NCBI RefSeq assembly: GCF_000003605.2
Contig: NW_003158224.1
Coordinates: forward strand, 558,955 to 601,120
Origin: Saccoglossus kowalevskii
Lineage: Eukaryota > Hemichordata > Enteropneusta > Harrimaniidae
DNA: 42,166 nucleotides
Direction: 5' to 3'
Notes under the pieces: model-generated
Database searches by the model: none
The model's input: only the letters and a program-made list of their open reading frames with translations
Told to the model about the DNA's origin: nothing
In this document: positions 20,976 through 32,530 of the stretch, in pieces
How positions within the stretch are numbered: the first letter of the stretch is position 1
How the letters are laid out: each line of letters starts with the position of its first letter
Position numbers and translations under genes: made by a program

Positions 20976-23221
20976 GGTAACTTAGATTTGAGTACTAATA
21001 ATATCTTTTTGAGAGCGCCATTTAATATAGCCGGCGAATACAACAACTGAGAGAAGTATCTGACGATACTAAATGAGTATTTCTTTCCCGTTCCCATCGT
21101 TTCCCTTAATATCCCAAAACCAATACTGTTCAATATACTCTTAGCGATGGTGATTTGATTATATCAATCAATATATTCATTAAATATCAAATTCAACAGA
21201 AATACTATTTTATGTTTGCAGAATAATCGGGCTGTTCCTACGAGAATTATCTGATAATCTTGGTGGCTTTTCGAAATAAATCTTAGTACATATATTTTCG
21301 CGCTCGTCGATAGTCGTTTCAACCCACCCATCTTCTGTTATTGACGCTGACTTTTTGACCCCAATCACGACTGAATAGGGCATTATATGACTTCGTGTAT
21401 AAATTACGTACACGATACGCAGTCAATTGAGCATAATTGTTTTAATTTGCATATACCCTTCTGTGTTCACACAAACACTGTTTGCATGACGACGCCAATC
21501 CATGAATGCTTTGATATCACACATACTGTCTGTCAATGTCGTGCCTTTACATATATATAAAATCGTCAAATTTTAATCCTAAAAATAAAGTACGTGGAGA
21601 TGGAGGATTAACACTATAGTAATATATATTGTATACATTGTCGATGTTTGTAAACCCCCCGTGCGTCGTTGGAACCAATCTCTCGGTGTCATTCCTCTTT
21701 ATTTGTGAACACTTTCCATTCGGGTTGTATACATTAGAGGATTAGCCCATAGCGACACCTCACAATGAATAAAGTCCATCGTTCCTGTTTTTAGGTGACA
21801 AACCTTTTAAACTGTGTGTAGCGTAGCGCTCAGTCAAAATAATTCTTGTAAAAAAAAAACACGCATAAATGGAACATATATGACAAAACACATGTAAAAC
21901 AAAGCAATGTAACACACCGTTAAAACTATAATGTGTAACTATTCATCGTGCGTATTTATCAACAAATAATATTTTCTTTTCAATACTTTTAATGTCCCAT
22001 CTTTGAGGAAATTGAGTCACAAAGTACCATAATAATTTCATAATAAAAATAAAGTTTTATTGCCACTTTGGAAATCTCTGACGAACCATTCTCTGACCGA
22101 AGTATGCACTACAATGGGGGAGAATGGGAATCTGTAATATGAATGTATCTACATTTAGGCTGCCTCTTACATTAATTGAGTTAAATAAATAATACGCACT
22201 CACTGGATTATATTAGCAAAGTTTGAATGGTGAAAAAATAAAATCTACGCAATAATTTTGTAGTGGCGACTGTTTACAGTCTACATAACATGTTGTTGTC
22301 TTCTCTAGCCCTTTTTGGTATGACAAGTGCGAATATTAGTATTTTGTCACATGAATAAGCTGTGGCCATATATTTACCAACGACGATGCTATCCAGGTAA
22401 AAAGTTGCATCCATAAGTGAATTAGCCGATTGACTCACCCAGGGCCCGTACGACCTTTCGTTGGTGTTCACATCAAAGACCTACCGATCGCGAATATCTG
22501 GCACAAACACGCTATGCTACCGGTGTAGTTCAGAAATTAAAATACACCACTTATTCACTTTTGACAGTGTATACAAGGTTAACCAAGCACGTGATCATAT
22601 CGATCGAGCGAAGATTCAATACATAGCACATGAATTTGACAATTTAATTCAAGCGATTGAGAACGTATCACCGACAAGCTTTTAATACATTTTGAGGATC
22701 ATGGCTTTAGTCGTATTCGGTGAACAGCCGTTAAAGGAATTGTCAAAATGCTGCAACAACAAAAGAAATCAACGCAGAATACTTACAAACGTGTGGGAAG
22801 TATACTTCCTGAAAATATGCGGTACGGTTTAAAATGTAAAGATCAAGTTGTCCACACCACGTGGCTGTGGTACGCATGCGCATAACTATATTTGACCTTC
22901 ATGAAGGTGCACTGCCAACAAATATTCGCTAAAATATTGATGTTAAAGCGCGGATAACTCGAATGACTTTCAGAATTAAATATTTCGAGAAGCAAATCGT
23001 TTAGTTTTAAGTCATCAAATATCGTGATCATGATACATTTCTTCAAGTACTAATTCTGTCGCTTTTCGTTTTTTGGCGAATTTGTCTAATTTCAGATAAC
23101 TATGAAAATGACGACAAACGTGTTAAAACAATCTCAAAACATAGTGATGTTTTGCCCTACTTGAAATGTGCTTTATTTAGTCCATTTCAATCTTTCGCCA
23201 CCCGCTTGCCTATGAAGTCTT
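20976..23221. other. Non-coding stretch, nothing recognised
   Basis: Frames of 65-82 codons only. An ACGCATGCGCA word at about 22872-22882 is NRF1-like. No structured repeat found. Confidence 0.45.
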
Positions 23222-23235
23222 GTTGCCTAGGTAAC
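23222..23235. promoter_or_regulatory. RFX X-box-like motif
   Basis: GTTGCCTAGGTAAC is a symmetrical match to the X-box (GTTRCC, two bases, GGYAAC) bound by RFX factors, which in animals drive many ciliary genes. Both half-sites fit. No adjacent coding exon could be identified, so this may be a distal element or chance. Confidence 0.35.
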
Positions 23236-24333
23236 ATGCCGTGATATATAGTCTTTAATAAAAAGGTTTTATAATTGTATGCCATACCTATGTCTACTCA
23301 AGGTGACATCCGATCCCATCGCGGTGTGTGTCTTTCCGTTCAACATGAAGATTGTACAATAGATGAACTCTATTCTCACTCACTACTAAAACAAACATGA
23401 CACCATTGATTCAAACGTGTTCTTGTTGTGACATACATGTTCATAATTAACATCACCATGAGAAAGACAAGAGCAAATGCCATGAAACAGAAACTTGGTC
23501 AACAATTGCGATAATATATTCAAAGCATTTGTGTAGGTTTAGTTTACTTTCGGCGTTAACGATGAACTGATGATTCAAGTATGAAAAATATACTAAATCT
23601 TAAGTTATGCGAATTATTTATATATTAGTACTAGCTTGAACCCAGTACACGTGTTATACCCTTTTCACTTCTTTAAAGGACGCACAGTCAACAACTTGAA
23701 ATAGCCGCAAAATATGCAAGGACAATTTTTGATCCCCTCTTCACGATTGTTCCAGATGCTTTGATGCCCCCAAGTGATGGATTGATGGGGATTATTCTCT
23801 ATTTGTAACATTTTGCATTAGAACATTTTACGGATCAACTGATCTAAGCAGGAGATGACTCTGTATAACCAAACGTCTGGCGCGTACACCCTGAAGATTA
23901 CTATATATAATGCGGTTACTGTCCCCGTTGAGATACGTTTAATGGAAAACCATGATCATTTCACATGAAGAAATATGATACGATCAATGTTAATGTATTC
24001 TATCTTGTACAGCGACAAACCTAGGAACTGTAGGAGATGATATGCGCGTGACACTCTCATTGATATGAAAGATCGTATAGGCTCGTTCGCAGACAACCCT
24101 ATTGATATCAAATGGCAACAACGCGTGGACGTGCTCTCGGACACACGACTAAGATTTCGCTATTTTGTGAGAAAAAATAATCTATTGCAAGTCAGCAACA
24201 TGTTACTCACTGGATCAGATAGCAAATCATTGTCGTAAATGGTGAGCAAAATATCTCATAACAGGCAGAATAGTAAGGTAATAATAATAATAATAGGACA
24301 GTTACATTTTTGAAATGTGGGTTGTATTTGAAA
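23236..24333. other. Non-coding stretch with an AAT microsatellite
   Basis: A (TAA)n tract lies at 24279-24295, just left of the ATCTAGGGGGCATGAA word. Frames are 62-63 codons. Nothing else recognised. Confidence 0.45.
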
Positions 24334-24349
24334 ATCTAGGGGGCATGAA
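24334..24349 (+). repeat. One of two inverted copies of ATCTAGGGGGCATGAA
   Basis: This 16-mer, preceded by TTGAAA, recurs on the opposite strand at 25546-25561, also preceded by TTTTGAA. It is probably the end of a dispersed repeat, or the terminal repeats of a decayed element of about 1.2 kb. Confidence 0.5.
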
Positions 24350-25545
24350 TACTTAAAAATGTACAAATTTATGTTCACCTCATCTATTCTTATAATTTGT
24401 TCCCACTTGCTGTGAAGCTGACAATTTGTTTGTACTGTTGCCCTCATCGGAGGGTCAAGCTTGTTTGATTATGTGTCATTTGTATGACTACACGTATCTT
24501 GTGCTGCTCATAAGAGGCAAGATTTCTCCCAGAGATATATTAGCTCATACACCAATATACGATTAACACTGCGAAAAAACTTCAACTGAGGCACAAAATT
24601 GTACATTTTCAAAAAATCACCAATAAGTCAACATTATCAACAATATCAACATTGAGTTGAATACATTTTATATCATGGATATTTGAGATCCTGTTTATAT
24701 GATGCGTGGAACCAAGACATTCAGTTTGTTGGTAGAATTATAAATACACGTGTCATTCGCCACTTAGTTCAAGTTTATTTTTGATCAATGCTTCTTTTTC
24801 ATGAAATTGTATAGTGTCTTTAATTAGAAATTATGTTATTAGGAAACCCAATGACAAATAAACTGATACACACTACACAAATGAAATTCAGTTTGGCTAA
24901 AAAAATACATTAATAGCATATCCTGTTTAATTTCAGACCATATATTTCGATTTTGAAAGAGCCATTTGATACATCTAATTTTTGCTGATACTAGCCAATT
25001 ACTCTCAATTACTAACTATGTTTTCAGTACATATGACGTTTTTGTTGACATGAATAACATTTCCCATAATTTGAACGGGGACTATGTCATTAACAATGAC
25101 TTGTTTTTTAAGAGCATAAATATACTTGTCATTCTCGTTATTCCTCGTTATTAGTTTTTTTAGGAGAGTTTGCTTGAAAAAGTTGATATATTACTTACTG
25201 TCTGAATATAGAACTACTAGTTTATTATTGGGAGCTGGCGACAATTGACTAACATTTTTGTCGCGATCAGTTGCTTGTTATTCGGTCTTCGTGTAGTAAT
25301 ATTAGGGATGTAATGAGTATCAGTGTGCAAGCATTGACTACAAAATATCTCTGTTTCTGTTTTATTTGAGGGCAAATTATGTCATGTTGAATCTATTTTC
25401 AAGAGTACTTAAACACAAGGCTAAAACTAAAATTACCGTCAGCACACACAAATGATATGTGGGAGAGATCTTTGATTTCCATTCGTAAACACCCGATCAT
25501 TTTACTCATTTGGATTTTTTTCCTGTGAACGCGTGTTTGTAAATG
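24350..25545. other. AT-rich interval between the inverted 16-mers
   Basis: No transposase-like frame is visible: the longest are 62 codons (24966-25154 plus) and an 80-codon minus frame at 25399-25641. If this is a transposon it is non-autonomous or fully decayed. Confidence 0.4.
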
Positions 25546-25561
25546 TTCATGCCCCCTAGAT
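25546..25561 (-). repeat. Second inverted copy of ATCTAGGGGGCATGAA
   Basis: Reverse-complement partner of 24334-24349. Similarity beyond the 16-mer is limited to the adjoining TTTGAAA on one side and a loose AC(A/T)T(T/A)A on the other. Confidence 0.5.
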
Positions 25562-25890
25562 TTCAAAATGATTGACCCCTTACCGCTATATTGAAACAAT
25601 TCTGTATACACGTGTACGTGAGCAGTTCCCCTCGATTTCAAATAACTCAGGAAAAAAATTGCCTACCTTTTACGACAAGGATTCGCTTTCTGATTTGGTA
25701 CGCAAAATGTTTGCTGACTTTTTTCTCATCGAAGTTTGCTTGTATTGTACTTCACACACGATGAAATGAATTGTTGAATCCGTACAACCGACGACAACAG
25801 TCCCTCACGCGTCCTTTCTCCCATACCCAAAAGTCGCAGTCAATATTCAAAGCACCAAGGCCATACATTCCAAATAATGAACATGGATAT
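25562..25890. other. Short spacer, nothing recognised
   Basis: A 65-codon plus frame (25572-25769) is within chance length. No other signal. Confidence 0.45.
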
Positions 25891-26006
25891 TTTAAAGGGT
25901 GGTCGCGCAGCGTACGTGTGTTCGAATTTCATGTAAATTGACAATATATTTTCCACGCGCTGTGTGCGTCAAACAGAACGCGACGTGACGACCACCGCCC
26001 TTTAAA
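25891..26006. mobile_element. MITE family 1, complete copy (116 bp), TTAA-flanked
   Basis: Starts TTTAAAGGGTGGTCGCGCAG and ends with the complement of TTTAAAGGGCGGTGGTCGTC. If TTAA is the duplicated target, the element begins AGGG(C/T)GG on both ends. An inner CGCGCTGTGTGCGTC repeats the terminal motif, giving a nested palindrome. TTAA targeting is the hallmark of piggyBac-type transposases, although the usual CCC terminus is absent. No coding capacity. Confidence 0.7.
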
Positions 26007-27091
26007 AAATAAAATGTGCCGATTACCCCGCGATTTTTTGTCAACACATCACTACGGATTGCCAATGATTATGTCTTCCCTCACGAGATTCGTACTGTGT
26101 GGACCGATTACATCTCACCACGTGAGCAGTTGATCCATTAGGGCACTTTTAATCTGCGATAGCTTTGCACTGACTATTCTTGTCGTATACAAGAAACGCG
26201 TACTTTTTCCATTACAATTTTTTGATGATCACCAAAGGCATCACTTCCCATCATGCACTTGCATACATACTCCGATTACCACAGTGAATATTTTACGTAT
26301 TTTACGAAAGTGAGAGGTTTTTAAATGAATCATTTATGTTAGAAAGCATATTTTTTGATAAAATAGCAATTCTGTCTAAGCGCGATAGTTAGAGTTTTAT
26401 TAGCGAGACAAACAGACTACAGGAAATGGCTGACTCGTTATATCTGATTCGATTACTGGACTGGATAGAACTCGAGTGTTTTTTTCAGCGTGTTCCCGAT
26501 CTAATATAATCATGATAACCTCGTATTCAAAGCATTCTGTGTATTATCGTTAATGTACCTTCAGATTCCTTAGCAACGCCGTTTGCGTGTTATGCGTTTA
26601 TTTATTTTACTTTAAAGCGTTGTGTCATCACAGAACTCATAGACCTGTGTATTATAACGCTTTACTAACCGATTTTTGCTAAAATTGTTTATAACTTTGT
26701 ACTTCATTTCACAACATAAGTGACATATTTCAGTAAAATATTACGTATATAAATCTTCGGAACAGCAGACACTGTCACATAATAAAGCTTATAAAATTTG
26801 TGTTTAAGTTCGAAATTTACCGCGTAAATTTAGGTTTGACCTAGCTTGGAATAGAAAGTCCTTGAAGGCAATAAAACGTAATGAATTTCGGGTAGAACGC
26901 ACTCCGGTCAAGAAACTAGTAGTGTAAACTGACAAATTTAGAGCAAATTTATTTCTACAACGTTTCCAATTTTCATTTATCAGTGTTTATTAACGAAATA
27001 GATCGTTAAAATACGTACTGACTGACAACTGACATAAAAAATTTCAAAGTAAAGACCCCTCCCCGACACTCATTGTAGAGAGGATGGCGAC
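26007..27091. other. Non-coding stretch, nothing recognised
   Basis: No frame of note in this AT-rich interval between two MITE copies. Confidence 0.45.
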
Positions 27092-27165
27092 TTTAAAGGG
27101 CAGTGGTCGTCACACAGCGCGTGTTCGAATTTAATTAAGAGGGTTCGTGTGACGCGAGAATAGTG
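27092..27165. repeat. MITE family 1, left-end fragment
   Basis: TTTAAAGGGCAGTGGTCGTC then ACACAGCGCGTGTTCGAATT matches the complete family 1 element. The inner GTGTGACGCG may be the start of the opposite arm, but no intact right terminus follows. GGATGGCGAC just left of it resembles the GATGGCGAC at about 34776. Confidence 0.65.
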
Positions 27166-27719
27166 TCAACTTGTGCTTTTAAGGGTTAGTCTAGTGAACA
27201 ACACTTCCATGGATGGCAAACGTTGAAAATAGACCTTTCATATGAAACTATATGCTGAGAATATTAGACAACGACGCTGACCAGAATTTTAACTCAAGAC
27301 TTCAAACCAAAATCCCTGTACCGACTTCTACGAGGGTCCCTTCTGGCAATTACACATTCATATGAAACTGTAATGATCGAAATCGAGATAGTAGTGCCGA
27401 GTGCCTGCTTGTGGGAATATACGTACTATCAATTACAATAAGTTTTCACGCACGTTATATTTTTTGAGGAGATTTCGTATAATGAGGCAAATGATTAGGT
27501 GTCAGTTTGGAAGGCTTGTTCAGTGATTTTGTAACTCAAAGCTTTGTGATTTGTCTTAGTCTATATTTTCAGTCTGGGTCACAGTAAATGCGTATCATTT
27601 ATGTAGATGGAGGATGTTTCATATAGAATACATTTGTTACGTCATACTATTGTATTGTGCGGGCAATATCTGGGGGCAATAACCGCCAAGTAAGGCAAGG
27701 ACACGTTGTTGTTCTAGAA
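27166..27719. other. Non-coding stretch, nothing recognised
   Basis: Spacer without notable frames or repeats, ending where the 32-bp array begins. Confidence 0.45.
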
Positions 27720-27902
27720 CCACCCGGAGTTTATTCTAGATAGTTCTGGAAACACCCAGAGTTTGTTCAAGGTAGTCCTAGAACAACGCAGAGTTTGTTT
27801 TAGGTAGGTCTATAACTACCTGGCGTTTGTTCAAGCTAGTTTCAGAGCCACCTAGAGTTCGTTCAAGGAAGTTCTGAAACCACTCGTAGTTTGTTCTTTT
27901 TA
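27720..27902. repeat. 32-bp minisatellite, six units
   Basis: GAGTTTGTTC or a variant starts at 27727, 27759, 27791, 27823, 27855 and about 27887, an almost exact 32-base period. The unit is close to AGTTCTAGAACCACCCAGAG followed by TTTGTTCAAGGT. Units differ at several positions but length is conserved, unlike the other arrays in the window. Confidence 0.85.
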
Positions 27903-27980
27903 TTGACAATACCCGGGAATCAAACAGATCAGCCAAGTAGTAGAGTGATCGCTGTAGTGACTGAGCTAAGTAGGTAATTC
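27903..27980 (-). repeat. tRNA-derived SINE head (pol III A and B boxes)
   Basis: On the minus strand the sequence reads TAGCTCAGTCACTAC (27968-27954, A box) and, about 30 bases on, CTGATCTGTTTGATTCCCGG (B box, GGTTCGATTCC-like, at 27926-27916). The spacing and the CTTGGCTGATCTG linker are those of a tRNA, but the acceptor stem does not close and the B box has changes, so this is a SINE head or tRNA pseudogene rather than a working tRNA. On its 3' side it runs straight into the 32-bp minisatellite. Confidence 0.65.
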
Positions 27981-28249
27981 GTGCGGGAGTTCGATAAGTG
28001 ATGTGCATGAGTGTACCGTACCCACATTTCAGGTATCTCTGTTGTTCATCTACACAGGAACACTTACATAACACGTGTGGAGACTAATGTGTGTATTAGT
28101 AAACAAAGAGCGAGTAGTTCTGGTACCTACTCGTAATGGGTGCTTTAAATAAGATAATATCAAACGAGTAGACAATTCTTTTGTGCTTATGTGTGTGAAT
28201 ATTATTTAAGTTAGAGACACACATCAAAGTTCTAACCACGCAATTGTGG
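27981..28249. other. Spacer, nothing recognised
   Basis: A 98-codon minus frame (27778-28074) spans this segment, the SINE head and part of the minisatellite. It has no domain and I attribute it to the repeat content. Confidence 0.45.
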
Positions 28250-28515
28250 GAATGCAAAGCTTACCAAATCCAGTTAAGGTAGAGCACAGCCAATAAATAC
28301 TGGCACTACAAGGAGCGATATTCTGGGTATTTTTCCAGTGTATGGTTACTTGAACAGTGTCGATTCCTGCATATTCACGGCATGCCAATGAGAGGTCAAG
28401 ACCCTTTGATTATGCATGATGTCTGTGTGGAATTTCATGGGGTTACCCGCACTGGAGGAATTGAACCTGACATATAGAATTATTCGTTGGTTGGCAAACA
28501 ATAAGCAGCTTAATT
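28250..28515 (-). repeat. Possible second SINE-like repeat (weak)
   Basis: Minus-strand CAGGTTCAATTCCTCC contains a perfect pol III B box (GGTTCAATTCC, about 28457-28467). About 30 bases upstream, TTGCCAACCAAC could be a worn A box. The following roughly 200 bases, running down to about 28250, would be the body. There is no second copy in the window to confirm it. Confidence 0.25.
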
Positions 28516-31278
28516 GTACATAGTCAAAAACACATGAGACTGCTTGTCACTTCTTGGCAGCGTTCTGACTCTATAGAAGTTCAGTGCTCTAATGGAGATT
28601 TTAAGTTTCATGCTTGAGTGACTCTAAAATCATATAGGTCCCGATTGTTTCATTTTCTGAGATGGTTTTACGTAGACACTCGGAAAAGTATTTTCACAGT
28701 TCTAATGCCAGTTACCATCACCATAGCTTACTTTCACATATGTGCAGATCATATTAAAACGTTGTCAACTATAGACACAAAAGGTGGACTCAGTAATACT
28801 GACATCTGCTTTGGTATCTGGTTTTTATTTACCATTGAAAGAAAGAGGGCAAACACAATACAATACAATAATGTCAGTTCTGGTAGAGATACATGGACCT
28901 CTTGGAAACCAACCATGAGGGTATGTTAGTAGCTTTGAGAAGAGTGAGTTCCTCCTTCCCCATTGCAACACCATATTGTTTCTTAGCAACATACATCTCA
29001 AAACAACTTGTTAACTACTTTGAAATTGAATCAACTAACCATATAAATACATAACTTTGTTAGTAATGATCATTTGTGACACAGAAGTGTTTATCCAAAA
29101 GATTTTCATTTAGCAATGGAAGCCTGGTGTAATAATTTTGTGTATAGACTATAATGACGTTGCGGAAAGAGTAAATATAAGCAGCATGCTCGACTGTAAC
29201 GGATCATACGTGACGTTAATATGCATTACAGGCTAGAGAAATAACTATATTACTGTTGAGGTGAAATTACAACCATCCATTGTATCATGAAGTATAGGAA
29301 AAGATGACTAGTTATGTAGCACCACATGTTGGTTCAGTTGTTGCTTTAATGTCCAGTTGTGAAGGATGTATCATTGAAATGACGTCATCGTCAATATATG
29401 TATTTGTGAAATTAAAGGATATAGCTTGATCATGTTTCTTTCTGGCGATTGAATATAGAATACATACCTTCCGTGTTATTTGTAATCATGAAACAAATAA
29501 CACCAATAATGACTACATCAATCACTATGGGCATAATCTATTCTCAATGAAAGCATGTGCAGTTTTGACCAAATAAAACAACAAAGGATTTACCCCCAGC
29601 GATATCTACTACTCTCAAAATTATAAATACTTTAAAATCTTTATTTGAACCTAGCGCTTTTTGACGAATCAAAATGATTCATCGCAGGACCATATACTAA
29701 ATGACATGTCACATTTCTTTGTTCTCATAATTGGTCCTAGGACATTTATACGTCTTTGATGTTTTAGTGAGTTGTATTCAGATCAATTGGGTTCAAACTC
29801 AGAACTCAGACAGCAGTCTGTTTGACCTCATTGTCGGTCATTGGCTTTTGATCTCTTTCATTCTACGATTTCTTCAAGTTCAGTATGCAGATTGTATGAG
29901 AACAATCATAACACATTTTACTAATATCGTGATGTGCTTATTGATAGTTTGTCAATGTACATGGGCACACAGTTTTATATGACGGGTGCACATATGAAAC
30001 AGAAATGTGCTTACTCGTTTCAAAATACTTTGCATACGGCGAGGTTTATATTACGACCATGTTTTTATACCGTTCTCATACTGATTTGACTATTTAGTGT
30101 GTTTCTGGTATAATTTTGCGCTGTTTTGTTTTGCTTTTGTTTAATGTTTTCATGATTTTTAATAGTTGTTTGTTTTGTACTCTTCTAATTTCTTGATATC
30201 CGTGTGCAACATCCACTTTGATCAACATGTAACTATTATTGCAGCGCCCAGAACATATCATGGTTTTTGAGGTTGAGCAGAGAAATAAGTGTTGCTAAAT
30301 TTCACTTCATTTTATCACTTAATGTCTACGCGGTGTTACAGTTCAGAGAAAAATATTTATGTTATATCAAACATCACCTAATAATATAATAATACACACA
30401 AAAAATATAAAAGAAGGTATCGTAAATTTGAAAGTTAGTTGAATATATCAACTAACTATATTACAATATTACGATATTTACTAAGACTAACAAAATCAAT
30501 TTTATTAGGTGCAGTTAATCTCAAATACAAAACAGCTTCTGATTTGTGACGACAAATGTAGAATATAATGACACAATTGAGAACAAGTGTTTCAGACATA
30601 CTTATATCATGGTAAAGATAATATAATATAATAAAAACAATACATTTTGGAAAAAAATAATCAATAGACATTTTCTCTGAAAACGGGATCTTTGAAAATC
30701 TACTTACTATAAGATTAGCTATAGCACTAAAAGATACACATGAAGAATACGATTGCATAAAAAATTATTTCTGATTTGGGGAGCCAATGACATTAATTGT
30801 TAGAAACATTCTCTATTTACTATATGCTTACTACTGTAGGTATATCGGTCTTATTAAAACATGTATTCTAAATGAGGCACAAGTTAAATTGAAGAAGATT
30901 ATATGCCATTTTCTTTATGTTTTCATTACTGATTTCAATAGGATACTGGATATAATTGGGGCCATCAGACAACTTTCCTAGACACAACAGTTTATATGAT
31001 AAAATATTTGTTCATATGTTCAAATGAAAGGCATGAAATAGTTGATGCTCAGAGTTGACAATTTTGAATTACCTTAATGTTAGACATTTTTGACATATTT
31101 AAGTTTGAGCACATACAATCTATAACATGTATATATCACATGTACGCTTTACTCATATTGGATGAGCGGCCATAATATCATATAGTTTTTGTCACCGTTA
31201 TCGTTATCGTTATTTATATCACTCACGTTGTTATCTAAAAATGTTTTACTGATTTATCAAAATTGATGTGGCTAACTA
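28516..31278. other. Non-coding stretch, AT-rich
   Basis: Contains a CRE octamer (29380-29387), a near-perfect small palindrome around GACGAATCA-AAA-TGATTCATC at about 29661-29682, a perfect gapped palindrome AGTTAGTTGA-ATATA-TCAACTAACT (30433-30457) and a short CGTTAT tandem at about 31196-31214. The 103-codon plus frame at 28618-28929 and 100-codon minus frame at 30456-30758 are within chance for 42 kb. Confidence 0.45.
29380..29387. promoter_or_regulatory. CRE octamer TGACGTCA
   Basis: Perfect CREB/ATF octamer in the context GAAATGACGTCATCG. No neighbouring exon is apparent. Confidence 0.2.
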
Positions 31279-31328
31279 NNNNNNNNNNNNNNNNNNNNNN
31301 NNNNNNNNNNNNNNNNNNNNNNNNNNNN
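31279..31328. other. Assembly gap, 50 N
   Basis: Exactly 50 undetermined bases, a placeholder length, so the true gap size is probably unknown and distances across it should not be trusted. Confidence 0.99.
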
Positions 31329-31546
31329 GGTAGTGTTGTAACGTTGTGCAGACTATGACGTAATATTGGCTAATTCTATTATCAAATATATTTTTTTTGT
31401 TTCAATATGAAAAGTGAGTGTGAGTCAATAATTCTTTCAAGAATTACAACATATTCCCATTAGAGGACCTAAAAATAACAAGGTTGCTGGGATATAGGAG
31501 TGTATATTAACTCTACTATCAAGCCCGCAGGCAAATACATACGATA

Positions 31547-31554
31547 TGACGTCA
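31547..31554. promoter_or_regulatory. CRE octamer TGACGTCA
   Basis: Perfect octamer in the context GATATGACGTCATTG, about 220 bases right of the assembly gap. Confidence 0.2.
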
Positions 31555-32522
31555 TTGCCAATTTTGAGTAAGTTATGAAAAAAATAACAAAACAAAAATG
31601 CCAAAAATAGAACTTCAATAATTCAATAATAATATCTCAAAACATATTAATCCGATTTATGATTTACTTCGATTCTACATTATTGATGTATTCCATGGTA
31701 AGATTTAATTAATTAGGTGGGAAAATGATATAATTTAACTCCCTGTGTTATCCAAACCCGTCCGCAACTCGACAAGTTTAGGCTTTCCCACACATGATAA
31801 GAAGTCATAAAAACGATGTCTCATTAAATTCCCCTCAGGTGGCACCTGAAATATGCACAATTTCATTTTCCCCAAGGTTGAATACATCAGAAAGGATGAC
31901 CATCCAATGATCATCCGTAGTGGTAAAATCTAAGTCATATAAAAAATGATAATAAAACAAGTACTCTATCTCCGACATGTTTCAAAATGACAGCAATACA
32001 CTCTTGTGACATTTAGTGTATGTGTACTTAGTTTCGATCCAAACAAGACTAATAGATTCATTTGAATAATTTAAACATATGGCATACGTACAAAATTTCG
32101 TAACGATGTGTATCCTAGTCTAAAGAAATTTAGCGTACTTGTGCATACATAAGGCATTTTGTTGCATTTTGAAAAGTACCACGTAATATAATCGCACATG
32201 TTCGCATATAATGATCAATTTATTAGGTTTAATAAACTCATGAAAAATACGGTTTTATATTCTGCTGACAATTACCATGAGTACACTCGTCTTCGCATAC
32301 ATTGGTCGTTATACGGCACTCCATGTGGCCATGAATTTGTGGGCAAATTATTAGAGATTACCCTCCGAGCCACGAAGTCGTCCCTAAAAATTGTATAAAA
32401 TTGCGATTATCTGACAACGGAACTATCGAGTATATGTTGTACTTGCATGGATTCTCCTAAATAATTAATGAGTGGACTGTCAGCAATATGAGTTGAATTT
32501 CGCGAAAATATTTGTGAAATTC

Positions 32523-32530
32523 TGACGTCA
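32523..32530. promoter_or_regulatory. CRE octamer TGACGTCA
   Basis: Perfect octamer in the context TTCTGACGTCATCAT, about 130 bases left of the G+C-rich patch at 32650-32740. Confidence 0.2.

Noticed and set aside
15354..27902. CRISPR-like direct repeats
   Set aside because: The arrays are contiguous degenerate minisatellites without unique spacers, in a eukaryotic setting with no cas genes.
27778..28074. 98-codon minus-strand ORF
   Set aside because: It covers the SINE head and half of the 32-bp array; openness comes from the repeats.
28618..28929. 103-codon plus-strand frame ending near a GGTATGT donor-like word
   Set aside because: No convincing acceptor or start context and no recognisable domain; chance length.
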